This document shows, piece by piece, positions 24,103-32,218 of a stretch of 40,907 nucleotides of DNA; positions within the stretch are counted from its first letter, which is position 1, and each line of letters begins with the position of its first letter. A model generated the notes under the pieces. It was given only the letters and a program-made list of their open reading frames with translations, made no database searches and was not told the origin of the DNA. The position numbers and the translations under genes were made by a program. This stretch comes from TMED26 sp002694075 (GTDB lineage Bacteria; Pseudomonadota; Alphaproteobacteria; Thalassobaculales; Thalassobaculaceae). The stretch is from the NCBI GenBank assembly GCA_036160575.1, contig JAYYDT010000016.1:1-40907 (forward strand). The letters run 5' to 3'.

Positions 24103-24612
24103 TTAGCTGTCGCCGGTGTCTTTGGCGGCGATCGCCGCACCCAGTTCGGCGAGGGCGTGGCGCAGGCGCGAATCGCCGATCGCCGCGGCCTTTGTCGCCG
24201 CCGCCGCCTTTTGGTTCCGGGTCGGCGCGGTGAAGCGCGTCCGCGGCGCCGGCGGGGTGGGCAGCGGGCCTTGTGTCAAGGTCACGCGGGCGACCGCCTG
24301 ATAGCCAAAAACCTGATTCACCCGGGCGATAATGGTGGGAATCGCGTGTTGAATTTCGACCGCCCGTCCGCCGCCCACGCGCAGACGCAGGGTGCCGCGC
24401 CGCCGGCCGCCGGTGGCCCGCGGAAAACGCAAATCCTCGGGGTGACAAGCGGCGGCCAAATCGGGGCCGACGACATCCGCCCACCGTTGAATCAGACGGG
24501 CTTCGATAAAGCCACGCCGGCGCAGACCGGCGTCGGTCAGACCGTCAACCACCGTGGCCAGCGGTCGCAGTGGCCGCCCGCCCGATGCTTTTTTATCTTG
24601 TTCGCGCGCCAT
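24103..24612 (-). CDS. dciA: DciA-like DUF721 protein
   Basis: 169 residues. The N-terminal half is the DUF721 domain: LIQRWADVVGPDLAAACHPEDLRF, then a strand GTLRLRV, and IIARVNQVFGYQAVARVTL. In many bacteria without DnaC/DnaI, DciA loads or assists the replicative helicase DnaB. The C-terminal tail (from about 115) is Pro/Ala/Arg-rich and probably disordered. No clear ribosome site precedes the ATG at 24612. It is divergent from mutY and upstream of the DsbA-like gene and smc, the usual alphaproteobacterial cluster. Confidence 0.85.
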   Translation of the reverse strand: MAREQDKKASGGRPLRPLATVVDGLTDAGLRRRGFIEARLIQRWADVVGPDLAAACHPEDLRFPRATGGRRRGTLRLRVGGGRAVEIQHAIPTIIARVNQVFGYQAVARVTLTQGPLPTPPAPRTRFTAPTRNQKAAAATKAAAIGDSRLRHALAELGAAIAAKDTGDS

Positions 24613-24659
24613 CGGCGATAAGATTAGCGCGTTCGGAGGCGCGGTGAAAGCGGGCGATA

Positions 24660-25739
24660 ATGGTGACGACGACGGACAGATTGGCGGAAAGCGGCGACCT
24701 GGCGACGACGATGCTGGCCTGGTACGACCGTCATCGCCGCCATTTGCCCTGGCGCGCGGCGCCCGGCGAACCGGCCGACCCCTACCGTGTGTGGCTCAGC
24801 GAGATCATGTTGCAGCAAACCACCGTGGTCACGGTCAAACCCTATTTCGAAAGCTTTTTGGCGCGCTGGCCAACGGTCGGGGATTTGGCGGCGGCGCCCT
24901 TGGACGCGGTGCTGAGCGCGTGGGCCGGGCTTGGCTATTACGCCCGCGCCCGCAATCTGCATGCCTGCGCCCAGGCCGTGGCGCATGACCATGACGGCGT
25001 GTTTCCCAGCGACGAGGCCGGTCTCCGCGCCTTGCCGGGGATCGGCCCTTATACCGCGGCGGCGATCGCGGCCATTGCCTTTGATCGGCCGGCGACGCCG
25101 GTCGACGGCAATATCGAACGGGTGATCGCTCGCATGTACCGTATCGCCACACCGCTGCCGGCGGCCAAACCGGAAATCGCCGCGCGGGCGCGGGTCTTGA
25201 CGCCGCCGCGGCGGGCCGGCGATTACGCCCAGGCGCTGATGGATTTGGGGGCCACCATTTGCACGCCGCGCAAGCCGGCCTGCGCGTTTTGCCCGTGGGG
25301 CGCGGGGTGCGCGGGCCGGCGCGACGGTGACCCCACCCAATGGCCGGTCAAGGCGCCCAAGCGAAACAAACCCAAACGTGTCGGTGTGGCCTTTGTGTAT
25401 TGGCGCGGCGATGGCCAGATGCTGTTTCGCCAACGGCCGCCGCGGGGTCTGCTGGGCGGCATGACCGAAGTCCCGTCAAGCGAATGGCGGCCGGCCGGCG
25501 ACCCGACCGCCGATTTGGCGGCGGCGCCGGTGGCCGCCGATTGGCGTCCGCTTAGCGGCCATGTCCGCCATGTCTTCACGCATTTTGAGCTTTCCTTAAC
25601 ACTCTTTGCGGCCAAGGCGGCGGGTGCCGCCGCCGCGCCGCAAGGCTTCTTTTGGCACCCGGTTGACCGGCTTGAGACCCTGGCTCTGCCGAGCGTGATG
25701 GCCAAGGTCGTGCGCCATGGCCTGGCACGGTTGACGTGA
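24660..25739 (+). CDS. mutY: A/G-specific adenine DNA glycosylase
   Basis: 359 residues. It removes adenine mispaired with 8-oxoguanine. Key residues are the catalytic E48 in WLSEIMLQQT, the helix-hairpin-helix PGIGPYTAAAI (126-136), D149 in PVDGNIERV and a 4Fe-4S loop with cysteines 201, 208, 211 and 217 in the C-x6-C-x2-C-x5-C spacing. The C-terminal part (from about 235) is the NUDIX-like domain that reads 8-oxoG (VAFVYWRGDGQMLFRQRPP; GHVRHVFTHFELSL). Its stop overlaps the GTG of the next gene. Confidence 0.96.
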   Translation: MVTTTDRLAESGDLATTMLAWYDRHRRHLPWRAAPGEPADPYRVWLSEIMLQQTTVVTVKPYFESFLARWPTVGDLAAAPLDAVLSAWAGLGYYARARNLHACAQAVAHDHDGVFPSDEAGLRALPGIGPYTAAAIAAIAFDRPATPVDGNIERVIARMYRIATPLPAAKPEIAARARVLTPPRRAGDYAQALMDLGATICTPRKPACAFCPWGAGCAGRRDGDPTQWPVKAPKRNKPKRVGVAFVYWRGDGQMLFRQRPPRGLLGGMTEVPSSEWRPAGDPTADLAAAPVAADWRPLSGHVRHVFTHFELSLTLFAAKAAGAAAAPQGFFWHPVDRLETLALPSVMAKVVRHGLARLT

Positions 25740-26431
25740 GCGGGCGCGCGCGATGGGTGGCGTTCGCCGTCGTTTTCGGCGTGCTGGCCGCCGGGCTTGA
25801 CTCCGGTGCCGCGCAGACCGCCCCGCGAAACGCCATGCCGGCAACCTCGACGGCTGAGGACAACGCCGCCGCGGATGTTGGGGCGGCGGCGGCGGCGCCG
25901 GACGAGCCGCCGTCCAAAACCTTTGGCCCCGAGGATTGCAAACGCTTGCCGGGCGGCAATGCGCCGCTGAACCGGCTGACCCGCATGGTCGGGGCGATGG
26001 CGGTTAAAAACCTCGAGCTGACGTATCTTGGCAAGCCGTTGCATCAGTTGGCGGAGGAAGACTTCGCCGATCTGGCGGGCTTGCTGGAGCAATGCAAGGA
26101 GGTCGACTCCAAGCTGGCGGCTTTCCAATCCCGTCGTTTGAAGGCCCTTATCGAAGACGCCAAAACGACACGGGCGGTCAGCCTGGAATGGTTTGAGGAT
26201 GTGCGTATCGAGGTGCTGCAAATGAGCGGCCGGTCCGATGACATTCGGCGTCTTCACGACCTGATGACCGAGCTCAACAACCGTCAATTTGAAATGACGC
26301 CGGCCGATTTGCGGAAGTATTTCGCGTGGCTGGCCGAGCGGCGCGACGCCCTTTACGCCGAGGCCGCCAAACGGGTGGCGCCGGCGCGCCCATTCGATCC
26401 CGGCCCCACGTCGCCAAGTGGATCGAATTAA
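25736..26431 (+). CDS. Secreted protein of unknown function
   Basis: 231 residues; I do not recognise a family. The GTG start overlaps the mutY stop (GTGA), so it is co-translated. An N-terminal signal peptide (WVAFAVVFGVLAAGLDSGAAQ) is followed by an Ala/Pro-rich low-complexity linker (about 30-65). A folded, mostly helical domain begins at KTFGPEDCKRLPGG and continues through LTYLGKPLHQLAEEDFADLAGLLEQCKEVD and LVNRQ-like helices to about 215. Two cysteines (in PEDCKR and EQCKEV) could form a disulfide in the periplasm. No catalytic motif is apparent. A Pro/Ser-rich tail ends the protein. It may be a periplasmic factor unrelated to mutY apart from transcription. Confidence 0.75.
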   Translation: MSGRARWVAFAVVFGVLAAGLDSGAAQTAPRNAMPATSTAEDNAAADVGAAAAAPDEPPSKTFGPEDCKRLPGGNAPLNRLTRMVGAMAVKNLELTYLGKPLHQLAEEDFADLAGLLEQCKEVDSKLAAFQSRRLKALIEDAKTTRAVSLEWFEDVRIEVLQMSGRSDDIRRLHDLMTELNNRQFEMTPADLRKYFAWLAERRDALYAEAAKRVAPARPFDPGPTSPSGSN

Positions 26432-26509
26432 GAAATTTAGTCCAGAGGTTGTGGCATCTGGATAAATTAGCTACCATATATGGGTCCTAAAACGATAAGG
26501 GTACGTGCC

Positions 26510-27322
26510 ATGCGCGAACTGTTATTGCCCGTTGACCAAGATGGTGGCGAATGGGCTCCCTTGGATTTCGCTACGGCCACCGCGGCGGCCGGTGATGGCC
26601 GGGTAACCGCCGCCTTTCACCCGCGGTTGGAAACTCTCCCGGTGGTTGACGCCATGGGCGGTGGGGCGATTGTCTTGGCCGAACCGCCGGAAAGCCGCGG
26701 CGCCACGGCGCAGGCGGTGGCGGCCGCGTTACGCGCCCGGCTCGCCCAGCGGCCGGCCGATCTGCCCGACCGCTTCCAATTCGAGGCCGATTTGATCACC
26801 AGCGTTTACACCGCCGGCGAGGTCGCGCGGGTTTTTGACGCCACCGTGGTCAGCAAGGATGACCGCTATCAGGATTGGCGCTTGGTGTTCGAAACCGCCT
26901 TGTTCGAAGGCGGCCGACCGGTGTTTCTGGTGCCCCCCGATTGGCACCGGGCGAGCGGCGAGACCATCGCCGTCGCCTGGAACCGCAGCACCGAGACCGC
27001 CCGCTTAATCGGTCAAAGTCTGGACATCATGCGCGCCGCCAAGGCGGTCCATGTGATCGAGGTGGAGGATTGGGCGGTGCCCGGCCCCGACGGTGAACAA
27101 TTGGTCGCCTACTTGGCGCGCCAGGGCATCGCCGCGCAACGCTGCACGGTCGCCGACAACGCCGGGCCGGGGGCGGCGATTTTAACCGCCGCCTATGAGG
27201 TGCGCGCCGATCTTTTGCTCAAGGGCGCCTACACTCAGAGCCGCTTGCGACAAATGATTTTCGGCGGGGCGACCAGCGCGGTGATCGCCGACGCCACCAT
27301 CCCGGTGCTGTTCGCGCATTAA
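26510..27322 (+). CDS. Tandem universal stress protein (UspA family)
   Basis: 270 residues, with a well-preserved C-terminal Usp domain (ETIAVAWNRSTETARLIGQSLDIM, then DLLLKGAYTQSRLRQMIFGG, ending ATIPVLFAH) and a more diverged N-terminal half (MRELLLPVDQDG, ADLITSVYTAGEVARVFDATVVS). The ATP-binding pattern G-x2-G-x9-G-S/T is imperfect (GAYT in place of G-x2-G), so nucleotide binding is doubtful. It is likely a cytoplasmic stress-responsive protein. I chose the ATG at 26510 because AAGGG lies upstream; an ATG at 26480 adds ten residues without a site. It converges with the PuuD-like gene across 48 empty bases. Confidence 0.87.
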   Translation: MRELLLPVDQDGGEWAPLDFATATAAAGDGRVTAAFHPRLETLPVVDAMGGGAIVLAEPPESRGATAQAVAAALRARLAQRPADLPDRFQFEADLITSVYTAGEVARVFDATVVSKDDRYQDWRLVFETALFEGGRPVFLVPPDWHRASGETIAVAWNRSTETARLIGQSLDIMRAAKAVHVIEVEDWAVPGPDGEQLVAYLARQGIAAQRCTVADNAGPGAAILTAAYEVRADLLLKGAYTQSRLRQMIFGGATSAVIADATIPVLFAH

Positions 27323-27370
27323 ATTTTGGTCGCGCGTTGACCGGCGGCGGCGTCGGCGGGAGGCGATGGC

Positions 27371-27976
27371 TCAGTACAGATTTTGCGCCGATATCATGGC
27401 GTAGAGCATGGGGATCGACAGCACCGTGTTGACTCGCGAGAAGAGCATCGCCCGGCGGGCCGAGGCGGCTTTGACATCGTCGACCGCGTCCACCAAGCCA
27501 AGGGCGCGTTTTTGATTCGGCCAAATCACAAACCACACGTTGAACCACATGATCGCGCCCAGCCACATGCCGATACCGATGGCGGTGTATTTGGCGACAC
27601 CATCGGTGCCCAGCAGGATCGCCTCCAACAGATAGCCGTTGAGATGCGCCAGCAGCAGGCCGGTGATCAGCGTGGCCATCGCCGCCCAGCGGAACCAAAA
27701 CAGCACCGCCGGCGCGATCACTTTGGAAATCGCCGGTTTCTGCTCATCGGGGATATTCGGCATATTGGGGATTTGGACGAAGTTCAGATACCACAGCAGG
27801 CCGATCCACATGACGCCGCTCAGGACGTGTAGCCAGCGGATGAAAAAGGCGCTCCATTCGTGATCCAGCGAAAACGTCGCGTCTGGGTGGGCATAGGTGA
27901 CGATCACCACCATGATCACGGTTAGGACGATGCCAGTGATCACGGCGTTGCGCAAATTGGTCAGAATGATGGACAT
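27371..27976 (-). CDS. Membrane protein like the N-terminal domain of urate hydroxylase PuuD
   Basis: 201 residues with about four or five membrane helices. The segment FIRWLHVLSGVMWIGLLWYLNFVQIP, with two neighbouring helices, matches the urate oxidase N-terminal (PuuD) membrane domain; histidines in it suggest heme binding. Full PuuD proteins continue into a cytochrome c-like part, which is absent here, and no purine-catabolic gene lies nearby, so a different redox role is possible. GGGGAG precedes the ATG. The leader contains a 9-bp inverted repeat and two matched A-tracts (separate entries). Confidence 0.75.
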   Translation of the reverse strand: MSIILTNLRNAVITGIVLTVIMVVIVTYAHPDATFSLDHEWSAFFIRWLHVLSGVMWIGLLWYLNFVQIPNMPNIPDEQKPAISKVIAPAVLFWFRWAAMATLITGLLLAHLNGYLLEAILLGTDGVAKYTAIGIGMWLGAIMWFNVWFVIWPNQKRALGLVDAVDDVKAASARRAMLFSRVNTVLSIPMLYAMISAQNLY

Positions 27977-27998
27977 GGAAGGCTCCCCACAGATAGCG

Positions 27999-28018
27999 GC
28001 AGCCGCGGACGCGGCTGC
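27999..28018. repeat. Perfect 9-bp inverted repeat in the leader of the PuuD-like gene
   Basis: GCAGCCGCG and CGCGGCTGC separated by GA, centred about 32 bases before the ATG and just upstream of the ribosome site. As RNA it forms a stable stem with a 4-base loop; as DNA it is a candidate operator. No regulator gene is adjacent. Confidence 0.6.
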
Positions 28019-28038
28019 GCGATTCTGTCGCAGGATAG

Positions 28039-28079
28039 CAAAAAAACTCGTTTAGGGCGAAATCTATCAAAAAAATTCG
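28039..28079. repeat. Two similar A-tract elements 29 bp apart
   Basis: CAAAAAAACTCG (28039-28050) and CAAAAAAATTCG (28068-28079), starts 29 bases apart (near three helical turns), in the gap between the CoA-transferase stop and the PuuD-like gene. On the minus strand they read as T-runs. They could bend DNA, mark transcription ends of the CoA-transferase, or bind a regulator. Confidence 0.5.
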
Positions 28080-28083
28080 CGCT

Positions 28084-29277
28084 CTAGACGATCCCCTTGG
28101 CCCGCAGATCGGCAATCTCCGCCGCGTCCAGGCCGAGTTCGGCCAAAAGATCGGGACCGTCGGCGCCAAGCGCCGGCGCCGGGTTTTTGGGCGGTGGCCC
28201 GCCGCCATCGCGGATCGGATGGGCCGGCATCCGCATCACCGCGTTGGGTTCGACCGGATGGGGGAAATCGTGAACGCCGCCACGTTCGGCGACAAAGGGG
28301 TTTTCCATGGCCGCGGCGATGTCATTGATCGGCGCCGCCGGCACGCGGCCGGCGAAGGTCTCCAGCCAGGTCGCGGTCGATGCCGTCGAGAGCGCTTCGT
28401 CGAGCAGCGATTGAATGTCATCGCGGTGGCGGTGGCGGTCGGCGAAGGTTTTGAAGCGCGGATCCTCGGCCCATTCCGGATGCCCCAGGATGTCGGCCAA
28501 AATTGGCCAAAACTTCTCCTTGTTGCACATGATGTACACCCAGCCATCGGCGGTAGCGTAGAGCTGGCAAGGGGTCAGCACCGGATGGGCCGAGCGCGGC
28601 AAACGGTCCTGCACCACCCCGGCGTTGAGATACCAGGTCGCCAAATAGCTGGTGTTGTGCAGGGCCAGATCGAACAAGCTGGTGTCAACGTCGCGGCCCA
28701 GGCCGGTGGCGCGCGCGGCGACCAGCGCGCTGGTCAGGGCGTAGGCCATCGACAGGCCGGCCATCATATCGACCACCGACAGGCCGAAACGGGCCGGCGG
28801 CGTGCCCGGCTCGCCGGTCACCGAAAACCAGCCCGCCTCCGCCTGCATCAGATAGTCATAGCCTGGCCAATCGCGGCGCGGGCCGGTGCGGCCATAGGCC
28901 GACAAATGGGCGCAAACGATGGCCGGGTTGACCTCTTTCAAACTGGCGTAATCGAGGCCTAGTTTTTCCGGCACGTCGCCGCGCAGATTATTGGCGACGG
29001 CGTCGGCGGTTTTCACCAATTGGTGAAAAATCGCTCGGCCGGCGTCCTGCGTCAGGTCGAGCGTCAGGCTTTTTTTGTTAACGTTGAAGCTATGGAAAAA
29101 CTGGCTGTCCTCGGGGCCGAAAAAATGCGGGCCGACGGCGCGCGCCATGTCGCCGCCGTCGCGCGGGTTTTCGATTTTGATGACCTCGGCGCCTTGATTG
29201 GCCAGATACATGGTGCCGAAAGGGCCGGCGCCATATTGTTCAACCGCGAGGACGCGGACCCCTGACAAGGATAGCAA
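28084..29277 (-). CDS. Class III CoA-transferase (CaiB/BaiF family)
   Basis: 397 residues. The N-terminal signature is VRVLAVEQYGAGPFGTMYLANQGAEVIKIENP; the mid region has CAHLSAYGRTGPRRDWPGYDYLMQAEAG, with the catalytic aspartate in the GYDYLMQA segment. The C-terminal part (WVYIMCNKEKFWPIL; HPEWAEDPRF) is typical. It transfers CoA to an unknown carboxylic acid. The start is TTG at 29277 with GGGAG about 10 bases upstream; a second TTG at 29268 is possible. It follows the acyl-CoA dehydrogenase gene by 19 bases on the same strand, which suggests the thioester it makes is the dehydrogenase substrate. Confidence 0.88.
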   Translation of the reverse strand: MLSLSGVRVLAVEQYGAGPFGTMYLANQGAEVIKIENPRDGGDMARAVGPHFFGPEDSQFFHSFNVNKKSLTLDLTQDAGRAIFHQLVKTADAVANNLRGDVPEKLGLDYASLKEVNPAIVCAHLSAYGRTGPRRDWPGYDYLMQAEAGWFSVTGEPGTPPARFGLSVVDMMAGLSMAYALTSALVAARATGLGRDVDTSLFDLALHNTSYLATWYLNAGVVQDRLPRSAHPVLTPCQLYATADGWVYIMCNKEKFWPILADILGHPEWAEDPRFKTFADRHRHRDDIQSLLDEALSTASTATWLETFAGRVPAAPINDIAAAMENPFVAERGGVHDFPHPVEPNAVMRMPAHPIRDGGGPPPKNPAPALGADGPDLLAELGLDAAEIADLRAKGIV

Positions 29278-29296
29278 TGGTGGGGCGCTCCCGCGG

Positions 29297-30472
29297 TCAG
29301 GCCGGGTTCCGGCGGATCAATTGGCGGGCGATGATCAAGCGTTGCAGCTCGTTGGTGCCTTCGCCGATGGCCAGCAGCGGCGCGTCGCGATAATACCGCT
29401 CGATATTAAATTCCTTGGCGTAGCCATAGGCGCCATGCAGGCGCATCGCCTCCAAACTGTTGTGGACGGCGGCCTCGGTGGCGAACAGCTTGGCCATGCC
29501 GGCCTCCATATCGCAACGCTCGCCCAGGTCATAGGCGCGCGCCGCCGATTCCACCAATAGCCGGGCGGCTTCGACCTGGGTCGCCATATCGGCCAGTTTC
29601 AACTGGATCGCCTGATGCTCGGCGATCGGCTTGCCGAAGGTTTTGCGGATTTGCGCATAGCGCACCGATTCATCCAAACACGCGCGCGCCACGCCAACGC
29701 CGCGGGCGGCGACATTGATCCGGCCGAGTTCCAACCCGCCAAGAATTTGCTGCAGCCCACGGCCCTCTTCGCCGCCGATCAAATCGGCGGCCGACACCAC
29801 ACAGTCCTCAAGGATCAATTCACCGGAGTCGATGCCTTTGTAACCAAGCTTTTCCAACTTTCGGGTGACCCGGAAGTTGTCGCCCTTCTCAACGAGGAAC
29901 AAGCTCATCCCCTTATGAGCCGGTTCGGCCTTGGGGTCGGTCTTGGTCAAGACCGCCAAAATTTGGCCCTGGATCGAGTTGGAGATCCAGGTTTTGGTGC
30001 CGTTCAGCACGTATCCATCGCCGGATTTTTCGGCCCGTGTGCGAATGCCTTGCAGGTCGGTGCCGGCGTCCGGTTCGGTCAGCGCGATGCCGCCCCGCAG
30101 CTCACCGGTGGCGAAACGCGGCAGGTAGCGCTTTTTCTGGTCCTCGGTGCCAAAACGCTCGACCGCCGCGGCCATGATCAGATGCGAGTTGAAAATACCC
30201 GACACCGACATCCACACCGCCGAAACCCGCTCGACAATCTTGGTATAGGTCGAGACGTCGAGGCCGAGCCCGCCCCATTCCTCGCCAATGGTGGCGCCGA
30301 ATAAACCCAGTTCCTTCATCCGCTCGACGATCTCATGAGGGTACTCGTCTTTCGCTTCGAGCGCGTGGGCGTAAGGGGCGACATCGCGCTCCAAAAACTT
30401 GTCGACCGCCGCCAGGATCATTTCCTGCTGGGCGGGGTCGGTGGCCGGACGCGGCGAGATACTGTCGGGCAT
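29297..30472 (-). CDS. Acyl-CoA dehydrogenase (FAD)
   Basis: 391 residues with the usual helical/beta/helical order. The FAD- and substrate-binding centre appears as GGIALTEPDAGTDLQGI and TKTWISNS, and the C-terminal signature as YGYAKEFNIERYYRDAPLLAIGEGTNELQ, whose GEGT glutamate is the base in short-chain-type enzymes. It oxidises an acyl-CoA to a 2-enoyl-CoA, passing electrons to electron-transfer flavoprotein. The ATG at 30472 is chosen because GGAG lies 8 bases upstream; an earlier in-frame start at 30532 adds 20 Arg-rich residues. It lies in a same-strand run of PhyH-like, dehydrogenase, CoA-transferase. Confidence 0.92.
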   Translation of the reverse strand: MPDSISPRPATDPAQQEMILAAVDKFLERDVAPYAHALEAKDEYPHEIVERMKELGLFGATIGEEWGGLGLDVSTYTKIVERVSAVWMSVSGIFNSHLIMAAAVERFGTEDQKKRYLPRFATGELRGGIALTEPDAGTDLQGIRTRAEKSGDGYVLNGTKTWISNSIQGQILAVLTKTDPKAEPAHKGMSLFLVEKGDNFRVTRKLEKLGYKGIDSGELILEDCVVSAADLIGGEEGRGLQQILGGLELGRINVAARGVGVARACLDESVRYAQIRKTFGKPIAEHQAIQLKLADMATQVEAARLLVESAARAYDLGERCDMEAGMAKLFATEAAVHNSLEAMRLHGAYGYAKEFNIERYYRDAPLLAIGEGTNELQRLIIARQLIRRNPA

Positions 30473-30550
30473 GTCGCAATCTCCGTGGTTGTCTAATAAT
30501 GAGTTTAGCCGATTTCGGCGGGTTCTGGCCATGACCGCGAATGTCGCGGC

Positions 30551-31429
30551 CTAACCCTCCGCCGAGGCCTGCCCCTGGACCGTGAAAAAGGACGCCGATT
30601 TCGGTTGCTTCGGCAGTTCCACCTGCAGCGGCATCATGCGCGCCGTGCCGGGGTCTTGGCCGCGCACAATGGTGCCCTCGAAACGGCTGGGCATCGGGTT
30701 GCGGGCCAGTGGAATGGCGTCGCCGGCGCTGTAGACACAAATGTAAAGCGGCCGGGCGCGGGCGCTGCTATTGGGCTCCGAGCCATGCTGCAAACGGGTG
30801 TGCATCAAACATACCGAGCCGGCCTTGCCGGTCGCTGGAATTTGCATCGCTTGCAGTTCTTCCGCACGGTCGGCGGCCACCATGCCGGTGAACTTGCCGT
30901 CCTGAAACAAGCTGTCCAGCGCGCCGCGGTGGCTGCCCGGCGCGACCATCAGGCAGCCGTTGGCGTCATCGACGTCTTCCAGCATCAACAGCGCCGTGAC
31001 GACGTCGTCATTGCTGTGCGGAGTGTACATGAAGTCCTGATGGTAATGGACGCGGGTCGCCGCGCCCGGCAGTTTGATGTTCAGCTTGCAGTGGTGATAT
31101 TTGACGTTTGGGCCAATCAGATCGGCGACCATGTCGACCATTGGCGCGTCGCGCATCACCTCAAGGTAGGCGTCCGACACCTCCGCCGGATTGTTGACAC
31201 GGCGCAAGGCCGGGGCGTCGGCGCGGTGTTCGGCGCCCATGTCGAAGCGCGGCCGGCCGTCAACGGTCGGTGGGCCAAAGGGCGCGGTGTGGGCCCGGCT
31301 GTCCTCGATCCAGCCGGCGAGCGCGGCGTTTAAGGCGGTCAATTGGGCTGGGGTGACGGCGTTCGGCGCGACCAAATAACCGTCGCGCCAAAAATCGGCG
31401 ATTTGGGCTTCGCTCAAGGCCTGGGGCAT
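30551..31429 (-). CDS. Phytanoyl-CoA dioxygenase family protein (2-oxoglutarate/Fe(II))
   Basis: 292 residues. The jelly-roll iron site is visible as H-x-D in RVHYHQDFMY and a distal histidine in RLQHGSEPN, with a downstream arginine (ARARPLYICVYSAGD). NGCLMVAPGSHRG is a family hallmark. It would hydroxylate a small substrate, classically an alpha-carbon beside a CoA thioester, though bacterial members act on many compounds. I chose the ATG at 31429 (MPQALSEAQIADFW) with GAGAGG 7 bases upstream; the frame is open far upstream but without family similarity. Placed before an acyl-CoA dehydrogenase and a CoA-transferase, a role in branched-acid breakdown is plausible but inferred. Confidence 0.88.
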   Translation of the reverse strand: MPQALSEAQIADFWRDGYLVAPNAVTPAQLTALNAALAGWIEDSRAHTAPFGPPTVDGRPRFDMGAEHRADAPALRRVNNPAEVSDAYLEVMRDAPMVDMVADLIGPNVKYHHCKLNIKLPGAATRVHYHQDFMYTPHSNDDVVTALLMLEDVDDANGCLMVAPGSHRGALDSLFQDGKFTGMVAADRAEELQAMQIPATGKAGSVCLMHTRLQHGSEPNSSARARPLYICVYSAGDAIPLARNPMPSRFEGTIVRGQDPGTARMMPLQVELPKQPKSASFFTVQGQASAEG

Positions 31430-31537
31430 CGGTTTGCCTCTCCCCTGTGGACGAGATCGCCAGCATAAACCAAGGGCGCCGCGCGCCGCTAGGTATTTGG
31501 TGCCGGCGATGCTATATCTTAATCGCGAAAGTTGTGG

Positions 31538-32209
31538 ATGGCCCAGGCGATGAATGTAACCTGCGGGTGTGACGAGGGCACGGTGTTCGATGGCATGTCG
31601 GCCGCCTACCGGCGGGTATTGTGGACCGTCATCCTGATTAATTTCGCCATGTTCGCCGTCGAGATGGTCGCCGGGGTGTACGCCGACAGCTTGGCCCTGC
31701 AGGCCGACGCGCTCGATTTCCTGGGCGATAGCGTGACTTATGCGATCAGTTGGTTCGTGCTCGCCAAACCGCCCTTGTGGCGAGCCCGCGCGGCTTTGTT
31801 TAAGTCCCTCAGCCTTGGCGCCGTCGGGGTTTGGGTGTTTGGCTCGTCGCTTTATCACATGTTGTTCATCGGCCAGCCGGAACCCTTTTTGATGACCTGG
31901 GTCGCCGCCCTCGCTCTCACCGCCAATGTGATCAGCGCGCTGTTGCTGTTTCGCTTTCGCGAGGGCGACGCCAATGTCCGCTCAGTGTGGATTTGTAGCC
32001 GCAATGACGCCATCGGCAATGTCGCCGTGGTGGGTGCCGCCGGCGCGGTCTGGCTGACGGGCAGCGGCTGGCCCGATGTGATCGTGGCGGCGGCCTTGGC
32101 CGGCCTGTTCCTGCGCGGGGCGGTGGTCATCGCTGGCCAAGGCCGGGCCGAAATCCGCGCGCTCGAAATCGCCGCCGCCGAACCCGCCGCTAAACCTGAC
32201 GCCGCCTGA
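31538..32209 (+). CDS. Short CDF-like cation transporter
   Basis: 223 residues, about six membrane helices. Helix 2 carries paired acids (LQADALDFLGDSVTYA) and helix 5 an N-D-x-x-G-N motif (SRNDAIGNVAVV), the positions of the metal site in cation diffusion facilitators, here with Ala/Asn substitutions. The usual cytoplasmic C-terminal domain is missing. The N-terminus has a CGC motif before FDGMSAAYRRVLW that could bind a thiophilic metal. Exports an unknown divalent cation, or has another role. The start is uncertain: ATG 31538 or ATG 31550, neither with a strong ribosome site. It is divergent from the PhyH-like gene. Confidence 0.8.
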   Translation: MAQAMNVTCGCDEGTVFDGMSAAYRRVLWTVILINFAMFAVEMVAGVYADSLALQADALDFLGDSVTYAISWFVLAKPPLWRARAALFKSLSLGAVGVWVFGSSLYHMLFIGQPEPFLMTWVAALALTANVISALLLFRFREGDANVRSVWICSRNDAIGNVAVVGAAGAVWLTGSGWPDVIVAAALAGLFLRGAVVIAGQGRAEIRALEIAAAEPAAKPDAA

Positions 32210-32218
32210 CGGCTTCGG

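Noticed and set aside
24011..26480. Shared 11-mer TAGCTACCATA upstream of the DsbA-like gene (near 24011) and of the stress-protein gene (near 26468)
   Set aside because: The two copies are in opposite orientation relative to their genes, and only two occurrences were noticed, so a common regulator is not supported.
30473..30550. Terminator between the PhyH-like gene and the acyl-CoA dehydrogenase
   Set aside because: Only a 5-bp stem (CCGCG-N5-CGCGG) without a T-run; the gap is short and the genes probably share a transcript.
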